Assembly: GCA_024734495.1 (NCBI GenBank)
Contig: JALMQS010000099.1
Location: forward strand, 64,656,270-64,720,269
Origin: Forficula auricularia
Taxonomy: Eukaryota; Arthropoda; Insecta; Dermaptera; Forficulidae
DNA length: 64,000 nt
Direction: 5' to 3'
Both the position numbers and the translations under genes were made by a program. Position 1 is the first letter of the stretch. Each line of letters begins with the position of its first letter. This document shows, piece after piece, positions 45,065 to 55,744 of the stretch. The notes beneath the pieces are model-generated. The model ran no database searches. It saw only the letters and a list, made by a program, of their open reading frames with translations, and was not told the DNA's origin.

Positions 45065-46090
45065 TACTCGTATATAAAAACAAGCTTTCAAAGAGTCAGG
45101 ACCCAGGCAGGCGATAGCAATACTTCCCCATTATATTCTATAGAATATAAATGTGAAAGTAACAAAGATTCATTTCTGTAAGTGGAATCTAAAAAAAAAT
45201 TCTATAATCATTATTATATATCCTTGTGCCATCTACGCTTATAAAAATTCTTCATTGCGCACTTGCTTTCTTGTTCTATATTAATACAAATTTAACCTAA
45301 ATATTTAAAGGCCCTTCCTTGTTGGGTTCCTCAAAGTCGTGATTGGCGTAGGTGGTCAAAAATGCCGAAATGACCCGGAACATTTTTTTTAATGATGTTG
45401 TTTTACCTTTTAAAATAAAAATATTTGTTCAATACTTGACATTTTGGTTTTGTTTTTATCTTCATTCAGGTAGTGGAAAGATTAATTTCTTGAAATATTT
45501 CGAAAATGAAAAAGGTATGTCAAAAGAGGGTAAGTAATTTAGGCTAGAGAGGAGGATGAAACAGCCATTCATGTTACTCCGCCTCTTCGAAAATATTTTT
45601 TGACATTTTTTTACTACATCTATTTTTCATTTTTAATTGGCCAACTTCTGCCTATAGTGGCAATGTTTCTGCTAAAAACTAACCACACTATTGTTTATAA
45701 TTTTTGAAATTTTATGAGCTCATTCGTTCAACTACAAATAGCATGGGTTCTCGCAGCGGGGGGAGGTCAATATGCAAAGTGCATCATTGAAATTTCTAGG
45801 GGGGGGGAGTGAAAATTGTTGAAAAATTAGCATTATACATATATATTTTCATGAAACTGAGGGGGTATTTTTAATGTAACTGGTTAGAGGGGGGGGGTGA
45901 GTCATGAAGCTGGATGGGTACCCCTGCATATAAATACTCGTATATAGTATAAATAATTTTTGAGATAAGATCTTTAAAATAAAATTTACAAAAACAAATC
46001 TGATAAATAGAATAATTGTAATTTTATATAGTCTTATAATTATTACACAAGTTAGTAGGTTTATACTAGTATATAAAAGAAAAATGCTGA
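45065..46090. other. Mixed DNA, repeat end and G-runs, no gene
   Basis: 45085-45165 is an end of the 24.6/40.9-kb family ('ttccccattatattctatag'). G-runs occur at about 45757, 45801 and 45888. No gene; the 61-codon frame at 45352-45537 shows no domain. Confidence 0.4.
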
Positions 46091-46159
46091 TAGTAGTATA
46101 GCTTTAAAATGTCTAAAGAAATACAAGAGAGATGGTCATCTACTAAATTGGAGGTCTTT

Positions 46160-46302
46160 GGATTATTTTATTATGTCAGAACGGTTGTTTCACCCCTTAG
46201 GGAATTGAATTCAAATGTCAAAAATTCAATCCGGACACTTTTGGGATTTAGGTTCGAATCCCGAAAGGATAAAACAACCCTTCTGATATAATAAAATAAT
46301 CC
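46160..46302 (+). repeat. tRNA-like sequence inside a 31-bp-arm hairpin
   Basis: Arms 46160-46190 and 46272-46302 are inverted ('attattttattatgtcagaa', 'ggttgttt'). Between them is a B box GGTTCGAATCC at 46251-46261 with 'tccggacacttttggg' before it, matching the other tRNA-like loops. Confidence 0.6.
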
Positions 46303-46377
46303 TATATAATAATATAAGCAGTAAAATAATTAAAGTGATGAAAAATTTAAATTTGCCGATGGTAATAGATTCAAATT

Positions 46378-46608
46378 TTCTTAGAAAATCATAAGATGAA
46401 GTCATCTATTAAATCCGATGGAATGGAATAGTTTTAATTATATGTAACGCGTTTACATATGCCAGAGAGGTTCGCACCATGTCCCGGATTGCTGTTACTG
46501 GCGCTCGGGTTCGATTCCCGAAGGGGGGGCAACCCTTCTGACATATAATTAAAAATATTCCATTCCATCGGATTTAATAGATGACATCATCTTATGATTT
46601 TCTAAGAA
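46378..46608 (+). repeat. tRNA-like sequence inside a 67-bp-arm hairpin
   Basis: Arms 46378-46444 and 46542-46608 pair almost perfectly ('ttagaaaatcataagatga', 'tctattaaatccgatggaat'). The 97-base loop has a perfect tRNA T-arm: TCGGG (46505-46509), TTCGATT, CCCGA (46517-46521), with 'gtcccggattgctgttact' upstream. The D-arm and acceptor are not tRNA-like enough for a functional tRNA. Confidence 0.7.
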
Positions 46609-46859
46609 TTAAAGTAATGGCCATGACAGTGTTCGCAGTAGCATTTCGAAACTCTAAAGTAACTTTTAAAAAGTTTCTGATTTAATAGAAAACAAATCTG
46701 AAAACAAGCTAAACGTGATGAAACCTTAAACATTTAAATAAGTCGAGCATGTGCGAGTTGTACTCGCGTTAAAAGAGTCCCGTACATAACATATAGGTAT
46801 ACAAATACATAACATAATTGATAGAGATTTTCTTTAGGAGACGGACTGGTATAAATATG

Positions 46860-47242
46860 CAATTGGATGTTGATGAAAGCAGTCCACGGTGGTTGTAAAA
46901 AAATAAGACTATAGAGGTTTTATTATTTTACATTTATTTGTTAAAACCGACGTTTCGGAGATTTATTCTCTCCTTCTTCATATCTACATATTGATCATCA
47001 ATTGCTTGTTACTTTATTTTCTATTCGAGATGAAAAAAATTTTATAATGTTTTTTTGGCATTGTCAAAGGAGACAGAAAGTAATTATGTTTTGAACTACT
47101 TTCATTGACTTTTTGTTACCCTGAAGAAGGAGAGAATAAATCTCCGAAACGTCGGTTTTAACAAATAAATGTAAAATAATAAAACCTCTATAGTCTTATT
47201 TTTTTACAACCACCGTGGACTGCTTTCATCAACATCCAATTG
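46860..47242. mobile_element. Inverted pair with Penelope-type ribozymes
   Basis: Arms of 121 bases (46860-46980 and 47122-47242) are essentially perfect inverted repeats with a 140-base spacer. They contain 'caattggatgttgatgaaag', 'gtccacggtggttgt', 'aataaaacctctatagtc' and CCGAAACGTCGG. The right arm carries a full hammerhead core. The arrangement is that of inverted Penelope terminal repeats without the reverse transcriptase. Confidence 0.7.
47121..47153 (+). ncRNA. Hammerhead ribozyme core, minimal stem III (Penelope type)
   Basis: CTGAAGA (47121-47127), stem II GGAGA (47129-47133) with TCTCC (47141-47145), GAAA (47146-47149), then CGTC. Stem III is therefore two pairs with no loop (AC/GU), the form known from Penelope-like elements, which may act as dimers. 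The left arm has lost the first C of CTGAAGA. Confidence 0.7.
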
Positions 47243-47500
47243 ACATAACATAATATAGCTGAATGACCAGTGGCTCCCGGAATAATTACACTCCATTATT
47301 AAAAAAATTCGATCCTACCCAAAAAAATCATTCGATTAAAATTTTAATACGATTTTTGATTTCACGAACAATGGATATATAGCTGATTCAAGTTTTATCT
47401 TATCTAATTTACGAGCTAGAATGCTCTGACAGAGAAATAAAAATTGTAGACCATAATAGGGCCCCATTTTGGTTTTTAAACGGAACCCTAAAAAGGATGG
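47243..47500. repeat. Family J repeat, fragment
   Basis: 'aaatcattcgattaaaattt', 'tttttgatttcacgaac' and 'ccataatagggccccatttt', ending in GGAACCCTA. It is related to 17.0-17.6 and 58.9-59.6 kb. Confidence 0.5.
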
Positions 47501-47509
47501 AATACTTAA

Positions 47510-48930
47510 TAAAAGTCCGTTTACAGAGAGAATGATCGTACTATATATTCTTTGGGCATCCTGTCCAAGTTAATAGGCTATCCTTTATCAGAAATTTGAT
47601 ACCTATAATGGTTTAGTCATCAGCGTGAACTAAGCTATCTAAAAGTGATTTTTATTTCTTGACCTGTCAATAATTTTTCTGGCATATCCGTTTCCTTTTC
47701 AAGCATTGATTTTTTTTTTCATTTCAACATAAATGTCAGTCCAGCTGTCTTAGAGACTTTTAGGGGAAATGCGGATCTAACTAAACCCGGGGATCAGTTT
47801 CCTTGAAAAAACTGACAGCTTTTCGCACCTTTGACATTAAATGCCAACCCTCTACAAAATCCTATTTCTTTTGCTTGTCTTTCCAATCTCAACTAATAAA
47901 TAAGACGGTTGACGAAGAGTGAAAAAAATTCTGTAAAAAACGTTATCCGAAATTGAATTTTTGATGAAGATAAAAAACAATATGTAGAATTATTATATTA
48001 TACAATTTAATTGAAAATAATTTATAAAAATTCTCATTATTATACCTACTTAAATTTTATTAATCTTGTCTGCACAGGGAAATTTAATATTAAATTTTTT
48101 AGTTTCGATAATTTCATGTAATGGAGATGAAATTAGTTCAAAGAAATTGTGATTTTCTTGTTGAGATTTTATTGATAAGACTGATGATTTCAAAAGAATA
48201 TTTCAGTTTCAACCTCTCGATTTCACCATGTGTAATACTAACCGAAATAGTCCTGCAGAATTAATTTGATTCTAATTTTTTCTAGAAGGCGTCTTATTTT
48301 GTCCCAAAATACTTGGAGATTCGAATTATCATTCGAACTCACTTCATCATGAAGATTTAAATTAAAATCTTTAGTTTTCAGTGAAATTGATTTACACGAG
48401 ATGATGTGGATTTTGAAACTCCGGTGCAAAGGATAAAATTGGAGTTGGGATAATGGTCAGCTTAAGTTTAAAATATACCAACATCTCTTGAGCAATAAAT
48501 TTCACGCAAATTAGAAAATGATAAGTAAAAAAAAAAAACGAAGTTCCCCAACTTAAATGGCACGTGAAGAAGAGAATAAATGTTGTAGAACAAGATTTGA
48601 ATACAAAATGGGTTCAAAGGGGGAAAAAATAAAAGTTGAAAGACAGAAAATAAGATTAATGTCAGACGAACCGAGAGCGAGAGTCTTGAAAGTCTAACCA
48701 ATAGAAAAACAAAATAAATAAATATATAAATAGATAGAAATAAATTGAGATTTAGAGTTTTGGTTTTGTTTTCTTGCTGCGTTTGGAATTGAATTGAATT
48801 TTATTTGATACGAGTTTAAAATCCATTTGTTACATCATTGTAATGGATTGAGAGGAAATGGAAATTGAAATACATTTGAAAATGGAAAAGTGGGAGAAAA
48901 GAATATATTAAAAAATAATTCATTTTCAAT
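47510..48930. other. AT-rich to moderately complex unique DNA, no gene
   Basis: I see no gene. Frames at 48238-48429 and 48468-48701 (minus) are AT- or phenylalanine-rich and have no motif. Confidence 0.4.
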
Positions 48931-48945
48931 AATAGTATAGTAGGG

Positions 48946-49619
48946 CAGTGGTGCCCAACCCTTTTTGTCCGCGTGACATAGGATCTCGCGATTCTTTATA
49001 ATTGTATATCTTAGCGGCACCTTTAATTAAAAAACGCAACATTTTCAATGAATTCATGAATATTTTTGTGCTGATTCATTTTTTTTTCAAAATATTTGTA
49101 AATTTAATGAAAATATTACGTTTTTAAATTAATGGTGGGCTAAAATATACTAATATAGGTTAGAACTAAATTAAACAAAACAAATGGCTTCACTGGCAGT
49201 CCGCTTTACATTAGGCTAGGAGAGTGGTGATGAATTTTAATAATAAATATATATTTTTTAAATATATTATTAAATAATATATTAAAAAATAATAAATTAA
49301 ATAATAATTATTTAATTTGTCGATAAGTAAATATTTTAAAATAAAATTTCTGTACTTGTCTAATTTGTCCTCGCATTTAAATAAACGTCAAATTATCCGA
49401 CAACAAGACCGCACTGCGGCGCAATTTGAACTATATTTTTACAAGATTGTCAGTGACACTAAAAATATTGATGTACATAAAAAAATGTAGAAATTTTTGA
49501 TTTTAATTATCAATATGATTTATAATTTTTTTAGATATTTTACAAAAATACATATTTAGTGTCAACTCGCTCGCGGGCCGGATTGAGCCTCTTCGCGGGC
49601 CGTAGGTTGGACACCGCTG
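48946..49619. mobile_element. hAT MITE
   Basis: CAGTGGTGCCCAACC at the left and GGTTGGACACCGCTG at the right are inverted. Flanks TAGTAGGG and TTTTAGGG (48938-48945 and 49620-49627) agree in 6 of 8 bases. GC-rich subterminal parts ('gtccgcgtgacat', 'cttcgcgggccgt') and an AT-rich core. No transposase. Confidence 0.75.
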
Positions 49620-50838
49620 TTTTAGGGTATCCCGGAATAGATTTGTGATGTATGTGATTTAACAAGCAAACTATCCGTGAATTCTGAATATACGCAATAA
49701 GTTATTGGAAAGTCCGTAGAATCACTTTGAGTAGTTATACCCATGGTTTACCAGCAAAGCATTCATATCCTACTCATAAGGAAAGTAAAATTTTTACAGT
49801 CTATTCTTTAGGCTGGGTCCAAAAAACTGATTTTTTTTTCGAAAACACTTTTTAAGAGTTCGAAAAAGTAGCCTATATGTAATAAGAAGAAAAACAGGTT
49901 AAAAGATTCAAATCTGTTAACGTCTTCCGCTAGCGCATCGAACTTTAAACTTATGAAAAATTGCAAAAATCACGATATTTTTGTAATTTTTTTCTATTAC
50001 CTAGTTAAAATTTTTAAAATAAACCCACTAGTTTTTTATGCTTGTTTTATGGTTTAAATAACCTAAATAAATTAAATTCAGATCAATAATGTACTCTTTT
50101 ACTTTATCCAATGCAAAGCATGGGTAAAGTATTGTAATCGCTCTCGGGGCAAGCGTGGTTTCAAAGGGTCCTCAGGTAAAGACTACGGAACCCATGGACT
50201 CAATTAAAGTCACAAATTGTAGTATTCAATTAGGTTGAATATTAGCACGTGGCGGTTTTGCCAAAAATTACATGGGGTCTCGTCGAGAGGCCAAAAAGTG
50301 CGATTTTTTCATTTAGTGCGTGCGTATGGATGTATGGATGGATGTATGTATGGATGGATGTTATCGCTTTTTTGGCCCACGATTTTTTCCACACCGTTGC
50401 ACCGATTGAAATGAAATTGAAAACCTACCATTAGTTTAACAAAATGAAGCGCTGATTAGTTTTTGGTACATATCGGCCCACAAACATTAGTACTTTATTT
50501 CAGTACTTTTTTAGTTTTTTCTAAATATCTTGAAAATGACTTAACCAATTTTGATGAAATTTAATATCCTAATTAAGTACCTTGGGGACCACAAAAAAGG
50601 TTAAATAAAGTTTTTAGTAAAATTATATTTTAAAGTACTTTACTCTAGAGTAAGATGGTACTTTTTTAATTTTTTAAATTCTTTAAAAATTTATTCATTT
50701 GAAAGTTTTAATATAGCTCATTTAGCCTTGCTTAAGTAAGAATGGATAGGCTTCTCTCTGTGAAATGCTAAAAATTTGGGAGGAATTTTTATGAGTAACC
50801 ATAGCAACTGCGTTGTTTTCTTATCCGTTACCTTTGCT

Positions 50839-51700
50839 GAAGACAGAGAAATCGATTTTAAACCAAAAATAGCGATTGATTCTCATCTAGTTCTTGAGGA
50901 ATAATCATTCTATATTGGATTTTTGACGTTTCGGTTTTTATTAGTAACCATTGCTGAAGACATAGAGAAATCGACTTTAAACCAAAAATAGCGATTGATT
51001 CTCATCTAGTACTTGAGGAATAATCATTCTATATTGGATTTTTGACGTTTCGGTTTTTATTAGTAACCATTGCTGAAGACATAGAGAAATCGACTTTAAA
51101 CCAAAAATAGCGATTGATTCTCATCTAGTACTTGAGGAATAATCATTCTATATTGGATTTTTGACGTTTCGGTTTTTATTAGTAACCATTGCTGAAGACA
51201 TAGAGAAATCGACTTTAAACCAAAAATAGCGATTGATTCTCATCTAGTACTTGAGGAATAATCATTCTATATTGGATTTTTGACGTTTCGGTTTTTATTA
51301 GTAACCATTCCTGAAGACATAGAGAAATCGACTTTAAACCAAAAATAGCGATTGATTCTCATCTAGTACTTGAGGAATAATCATTCTATATTGGATTTTT
51401 GACGTTTCGGTTTTTATTGGTAACCATTGCTGAAGACATAGAGGAATCGACTTAAAATCAAAAATAGTCATCGATTCTCATCTAATACTTGAGGAATAAC
51501 AATTCTACATTAGGTTTTTGACGTTTCGATTATTATTGGTAACCATTGCTGAAGACATGGAGGAAACGACTTAAAATCAAAATAACGATCGATTCTTATC
51601 TAATACTAGAGGAATAACCTTATTGAATTCCATTTTTGATGTTTTGACTATTAATGGAAACCCTCTACTGAAAATGGAAGAATCGACTTAAAAATCAATA
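50839..51700 (+). repeat. 119-bp tandem repeat array
   Basis: The block 'gaagacatagagaaatcgac' recurs at 50956, 51075, 51194, 51313 and 51432, exactly 119 bases apart, with earlier (50839) and later (51551, about 51669) diverged units. The middle units are nearly identical, which points to recent amplification or conversion. Confidence 0.95.
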
Positions 51701-51715
51701 AGACTAAATTCTTTT

Positions 51716-51745
51716 GGTAAACAACTCAAGCTTGAGTTGTTTACC
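51716..51745. repeat. Perfect palindrome at the foldback centre
   Basis: GGTAAACAACTCAAG is directly followed by its inverse CTTGAGTTGTTTACC. The inverted array continues to about 52250. Confidence 0.95.
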
Positions 51746-52484
51746 ATAAAAGAATTTAGTCTTTTTGATTTTAAGTCGATTCTTCTACATTTTCAGTAGA
51801 GGTTTCCATTAATAGTCAAAACATCAAAAATGGAATGCAATAAGGTTATTCCTCTAGTATTAGATAAGAATTGATCGTTATTTTTGATTTTAAGTCGATT
51901 CCTCCATGTCTTCAGCAATGGTTACCAATAATAATCGAAACGTCAAAAACCTAATGTAGAATTGTTATTCCTCAAGTATTAGATGAGAATCGATCGCTAT
52001 TTTTGATTTTAAGTCGATTCCTCTATGTCTTCAGCAATGGTTACCAATAAAACCGAAACGTCAAAAATCCAATATAGAATGATTATTCCTCAAGTACTAG
52101 ATGAGAATCAATCGCTATTTTTGGTTTAAAGTTGTTTTCTCTATGTCTTCAGGAATGGTTACTAATAAAAACCGAAACGTCAAAAATCCAATGTAGAATG
52201 GTTATTCCTCGACTCTTAAATGAGAATTATTTTTGAATTAATTTCAATATGAACTACAAATTGCAAGTGATATCTGATTAATAATAAAGGAACAAACATA
52301 TTAATATTTCAAATGAATTTGGATAAAGTTTAGCAACGATCCGTTGCAGTTTATTTATTATTTGCGCAACATCTTAGAAAAAACAGAATTTTTCTAAGAT
52401 GTTGCGCGAACTAAAGTGTTTTCGAAAAAAAATCAGTTTTTCCGACCCACCCTACTATTCAACCCCAGTCATGTGACGTGCTAT

Positions 52485-52710
52485 TGATACAAGTACAACC
52501 TCTGTAGTCCGGGGTGTACCCTCGTGTCGTGAAAAGAAGAAAAAACTTCAGGAATTGGTTCAAAGTTGAAGGTATCTGTGAATTCGGGTCTTGAAAGATT
52601 GTAGGTTATTTGTAGCCGGAAAGACTGGACTGGAGAACCGAGTTCTAGTCTCTAGAAGTTTATAGCGGTAAACGAATTAGCGAATGCGTTTGTTGGGTTA
52701 ATATCTAATT
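52485..52710 (-). pseudogene. LINE reverse transcriptase C-terminus, decayed
   Basis: On the minus strand the DNA aligns with the 61.6-kb copy: 'gcattcgctaattcgttta', 'tataacctacaatctttcaag'-like text and a tail with 'aggttgtacttgtatcaata'. The frame is broken after NSFTAINF and shifts. It is the same family as 10.7, 40.8 and 61.55 kb. Confidence 0.6.
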
Positions 52711-52714
52711 TAAT

Positions 52715-53125
52715 CGCGAAGGGATGTTGAAAGTTTGAAAATCATATGACTGTGGATTTAATATTCTTGAAATTTCGAGGGTTGTTAGTCACAAATTTGA
52801 ATGTTATATTTAAGAGAACGAATCAAACATGAGATGATTAATAATTTCCAGAAACTAGTATGACATTTACTACTGAGAATGGTCTACCAGTATAGTGATA
52901 TAAAAATAAGAAACTATTATTTTATTTGTGACTAGGAACCCTCGAAATTTCAAGAATATAATTTTTAGTTTTATTCTGATAAACTAATTAAGCTAATACA
53001 TAGGTTATTATTTAGTATTATTTTAATATTTCCAATTTAAAGTATTTTTCTTGTGTTTCTGCTTGATTATTATAGAATGCTATAAAAATTAATTAATATC
53101 AATGATTCCAAATGATCGGTTATTA
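52715..53125. other. AT-rich unique DNA with an inverted repeat, no gene
   Basis: 'tattcttgaaatttcgagg' (about 52762) recurs inverted at 52937 ('ccctcgaaatttcaagaata'), an imperfect stem with arms of about 25 bases. No gene. Confidence 0.45.
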
Positions 53126-53129
53126 TATC

Positions 53130-53610
53130 CCACTGGGTTCATCATCGAATAGAAACAGCTTCTTTTTTTCAATAACGTCTGGTGGCCAGAAGCAGATGAA
53201 AAACAAAGAACACAGTCTATAACGCGAGAAGGCGTGTGGGGGGATGGTGATTAAAAGCAGTGCCGCCCTTGTCCCCCCCGTCCAAGAGACCGCCTATTAA
53301 TTTAAGATGAAGCCGCTCTGTTATTAGCCGCCGACAAGCAAACGAAACCCAGCAGAGTTTTTCAAAAGGGAAGAAATTATATAGATCCAACGGAAATAAT
53401 GGATTTAAAGATCGGGTGATATTTCATGCATACTAATCCCGTCGAGGAGATTGCTATCAATCACTGGAGAGAAGAGCAAAATAAAACCAAGTAATGAAGA
53501 GGAACCTGCATGCGGCAGCGCAATCCATTTATTAGAATAAATATACCAATTAGTTTCAATTACCAGAAGAGATTGGAGGGAGATAGGAAAAATATTCTAT
53601 TATATAGAGG
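53130..53610. promoter_or_regulatory. Unique GC-richer island, candidate conserved noncoding element
   Basis: The longest complex non-repeat block in the window, with 'gtgccgcccttgtccccccc', 'agatgaagccgctctgttat', 'ccgccgacaagcaaacgaaa' and 'atgcggcagcgcaatccatt'. No reading frame with splice sites stands out, so a regulatory element is preferred. Confidence 0.4.
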
Positions 53611-53649
53611 CTCAGTGGCTTAGTTACAAAAGAGGTCCAGAGGGTCATG

Positions 53650-53875
53650 ACTGGTGTTGCCAACCGTCCTGCAGGACCCGGGACGTCCCGTTTCTACTCC
53701 CCTGGAAGATGCACGAGGGAAGTTAATTGCCCCCTATACTCGTATAAGACGAGGAAATTTAATTTGGTATTTGTATATTTCGATCATTAAATAAAAATTT
53801 AAGAATGTATACCAAAACAAGTATGATTTATTTTACCATTCTGCTAATAAACCTTCCACTTTTTAAAATTTGAAT
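53650..53875. mobile_element. hAT-like MITE fragment
   Basis: 'ggtgttgccaaccgtcctgc' and 'cccgggacgtcccgttt' at the left, shared interior with 20850-21020. Confidence 0.45.
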
Positions 53876-53879
53876 TTTT

Positions 53880-54475
53880 ATTTAAATCACACATGATTAA
53901 TTATAATTATTTATTGAAACAAATAAATACAATATAAATTCGACTTATTCTGCGATCGTCCTCAAGTATTAGGACCCACTCCGATTATAGGTTAACTGAG
54001 CCAACTGAGATAACATGAATTACACGTGAATGGCTCAGTTAACATAATAATAAAGCTTCAGCAAGATGCGAGGTAGGTTTCACAAAAAAGAAATAAAACA
54101 AAATTGAGTTTTGAATTCGATATATTTCGGGGGTGAGCCCAACATCAGGAGTGTTTTCTTTGACTACTGATGATGGGCTCAACCCCGAAATATAACGAAT
54201 TCAAAACTCAATTTAGTTTTATTTCTTTTTGTGAAACCTACCTCGCATCTTGATCAAGTTTTATTATTATATTAAAATGTTTCACCTAGAACCAACACCT
54301 AACTCCTTAAAAGTTATAGGCTCAGTTAACCTATAATCGGAGTGGGTGCTCATACTTGAGAACGATCTTGAGAATAAGTCGATCGAAACGTCGTATTTAT
54401 ATTGTATTTATTTGTTTCAATAAATAATTATAATTAATCATGTGTGATTTAAATAAAAATTTTAATTTTAATCAA
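53880..54475. mobile_element. Palindromic element with ribozyme-like sequences
   Basis: The outer parts 53880-54005 and 54325-54475 are inverted ('aatcacacatgattaattat', 'ccactccgattataggttaa'). The inner parts 54070-54150 and 54170-54245 form another inverted pair ('cgaggtaggtttcac', 'ttgagttttgaattcg'). The inner right arm has CTGATGA (54167-54173), GGG/CCC and GAAA. The outer right arm has GATC/GATC and GAAACGTCG. Both hammerhead-like cores are imperfect. Confidence 0.6.
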
Positions 54476-54479
54476 ATTA

Positions 54480-55480
54480 ATCACAAAAATAAAAGCTTCA
54501 ACAGCTTCATTACTAATAAACTTCCACTTTTTCTTTATTTTTTCGAATTTCATAGCTTCCTATATTTAAGGCAATGTTTTGCCGAGTGTCTCTCTTTTTT
54601 CCGCCTCGTCCCGTATTCGAATTGTCAATTTCCCTGCAAATCTGTGCTCCAAAGATGGCAAACCTTAGTCACGTCCCCACAGATCCTAGTTTTTCAGGGA
54701 AACTACTTTAGTAGTAGTTTGAAATCCTGGACTACAATTAGTAAATTCTTAAGCCATTTTTTTCTATGATTGAAGTAAATTAAACTTTTGATAAGAAAAA
54801 ATGTTTGTGAAATAATAATAAATATTTGTTAACTTCATGTTAAGCTCTGTTTTGATAAACCCTGAAGATACTTATTCTACATCATTCAAGAGCAAATGAA
54901 AATATAGGTCAATTAAACTTTCACCATAGTCAAATAAGTAATTTTTTACGTAAAGAATATAAAAAAAACAAGTATACAAAATTTTCTTCTTTGTAATATT
55001 ATATACCTAGCTTAGATTTATAAAATGAATTTGTTCATTCACTTTTCAATACATAATCAGGGACGCGAGAGGACAGGAAAATAATGGAATTTGAATAATT
55101 ATCGGAAAAGAGGTTTTTTATTTAATTAGTTTTTTCCTCTTATTAACAACAATGACTAAAAAGATGATCAAGGACAGTCGATGGTGGAGAAATAATCTCC
55201 GAAGTCGAAGCTCAAATACAATGTATACATTAATTCATGTAATTTTAATTGGTTCAATAAAATAAAATAAAAGTCAGGGACGCGCCAAGTCCCTTTTGCG
55301 CCGTAGTGCGAAATACTGATTGGCGCCTTTATATGCACTGACTCCAAATGACTGCTGCCAAAACGAACTAATAGGGAGAATAATAAAGTTACAGCCGTTT
55401 TTGAGATATTTTGAAAGAAAAAAAACTTTTTTTTTAATGCTCGATTACAACATTTTATCATACCTCATATAGGGTGGGGG
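54480..55480. other. AT-rich DNA, no gene; family G scrap at the end
   Basis: 55380-55470 ('cagccgtttttgagatattt') matches the start of family G. The 109-codon frame at 54440-54769 begins inside the palindromic element and has no domain. Confidence 0.4.
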
Positions 55481-55569
55481 AAGAATCTCCAGACACGATC
55501 ATGTTCAAACCTGTCGCGTAGGATCATTCAATAGCCACACCTCGAATAATGGGAGCCACTGCTATATAG

Positions 55570-55740
55570 ACAACTGAATTGGTAGCTCAGTTAAGGGTAT
55601 GCCTTATGTATTGGATGGTCTCGCGCCAATCGCGACTTCAAAGGGTCCTCAGGTAAAAACTACGAAACCCGTACGTATTATAAAAAACTTGTAGTGATAT
55701 TAAAACTTTATTTAACTACCATTAATACTGAAATAATTTC
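55570..55740. repeat. Fragment of the repeat at 50.1 and 63.0 kb
   Basis: 'tcgcgacttcaaagggtcct' and 'caggtaaaaactacgaaacc' match 50158-50190 and, inverted, 62985-63015. Confidence 0.6.
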
Positions 55741-55744
55741 GAAA

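Larger units (their letters stand above)
49807..52455. mobile_element. Foldback element with 119-bp tandem units
   Basis: Termini read TAGGCTGGGTCC plus AAAAAACTGATTTTTTTT on the left and, inverted, TAGGGTGGGTCGG plus AAAAACTGATTTTTTTT on the right. Inside are, in order, a segment shared with 62.3-63.07 kb (50099-50830), about eight 119-bp units, a perfect palindromic centre, and about four units inverted. CTATTC flanks both sides. No transposase. Confidence 0.7.

Noticed and set aside
46470..46545. Functional tRNA gene
   Set aside because: Only the T-arm is perfect. The D-arm and acceptor stem do not fold in the usual way.
50900..51420. GAAACGTC (inverted) in each 119-bp unit, as a possible hammerhead
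   Set aside because: No CTGANGA box with a pairing stem II lies at the right distance on that strand. The plus-strand CTGAAGA...GAAA has no stem between the boxes.
50839..52250. Regular repeats resembling a CRISPR array
   Set aside because: Units of 119 bp are contiguous tandem copies without variable spacers and lie inside a eukaryotic foldback element.
54440..54769. 109-codon plus-strand open frame
   Set aside because: It begins in the arm of a palindromic element, is Phe/Leu/Ser-rich as expected from AT-rich DNA, and shows no domain.
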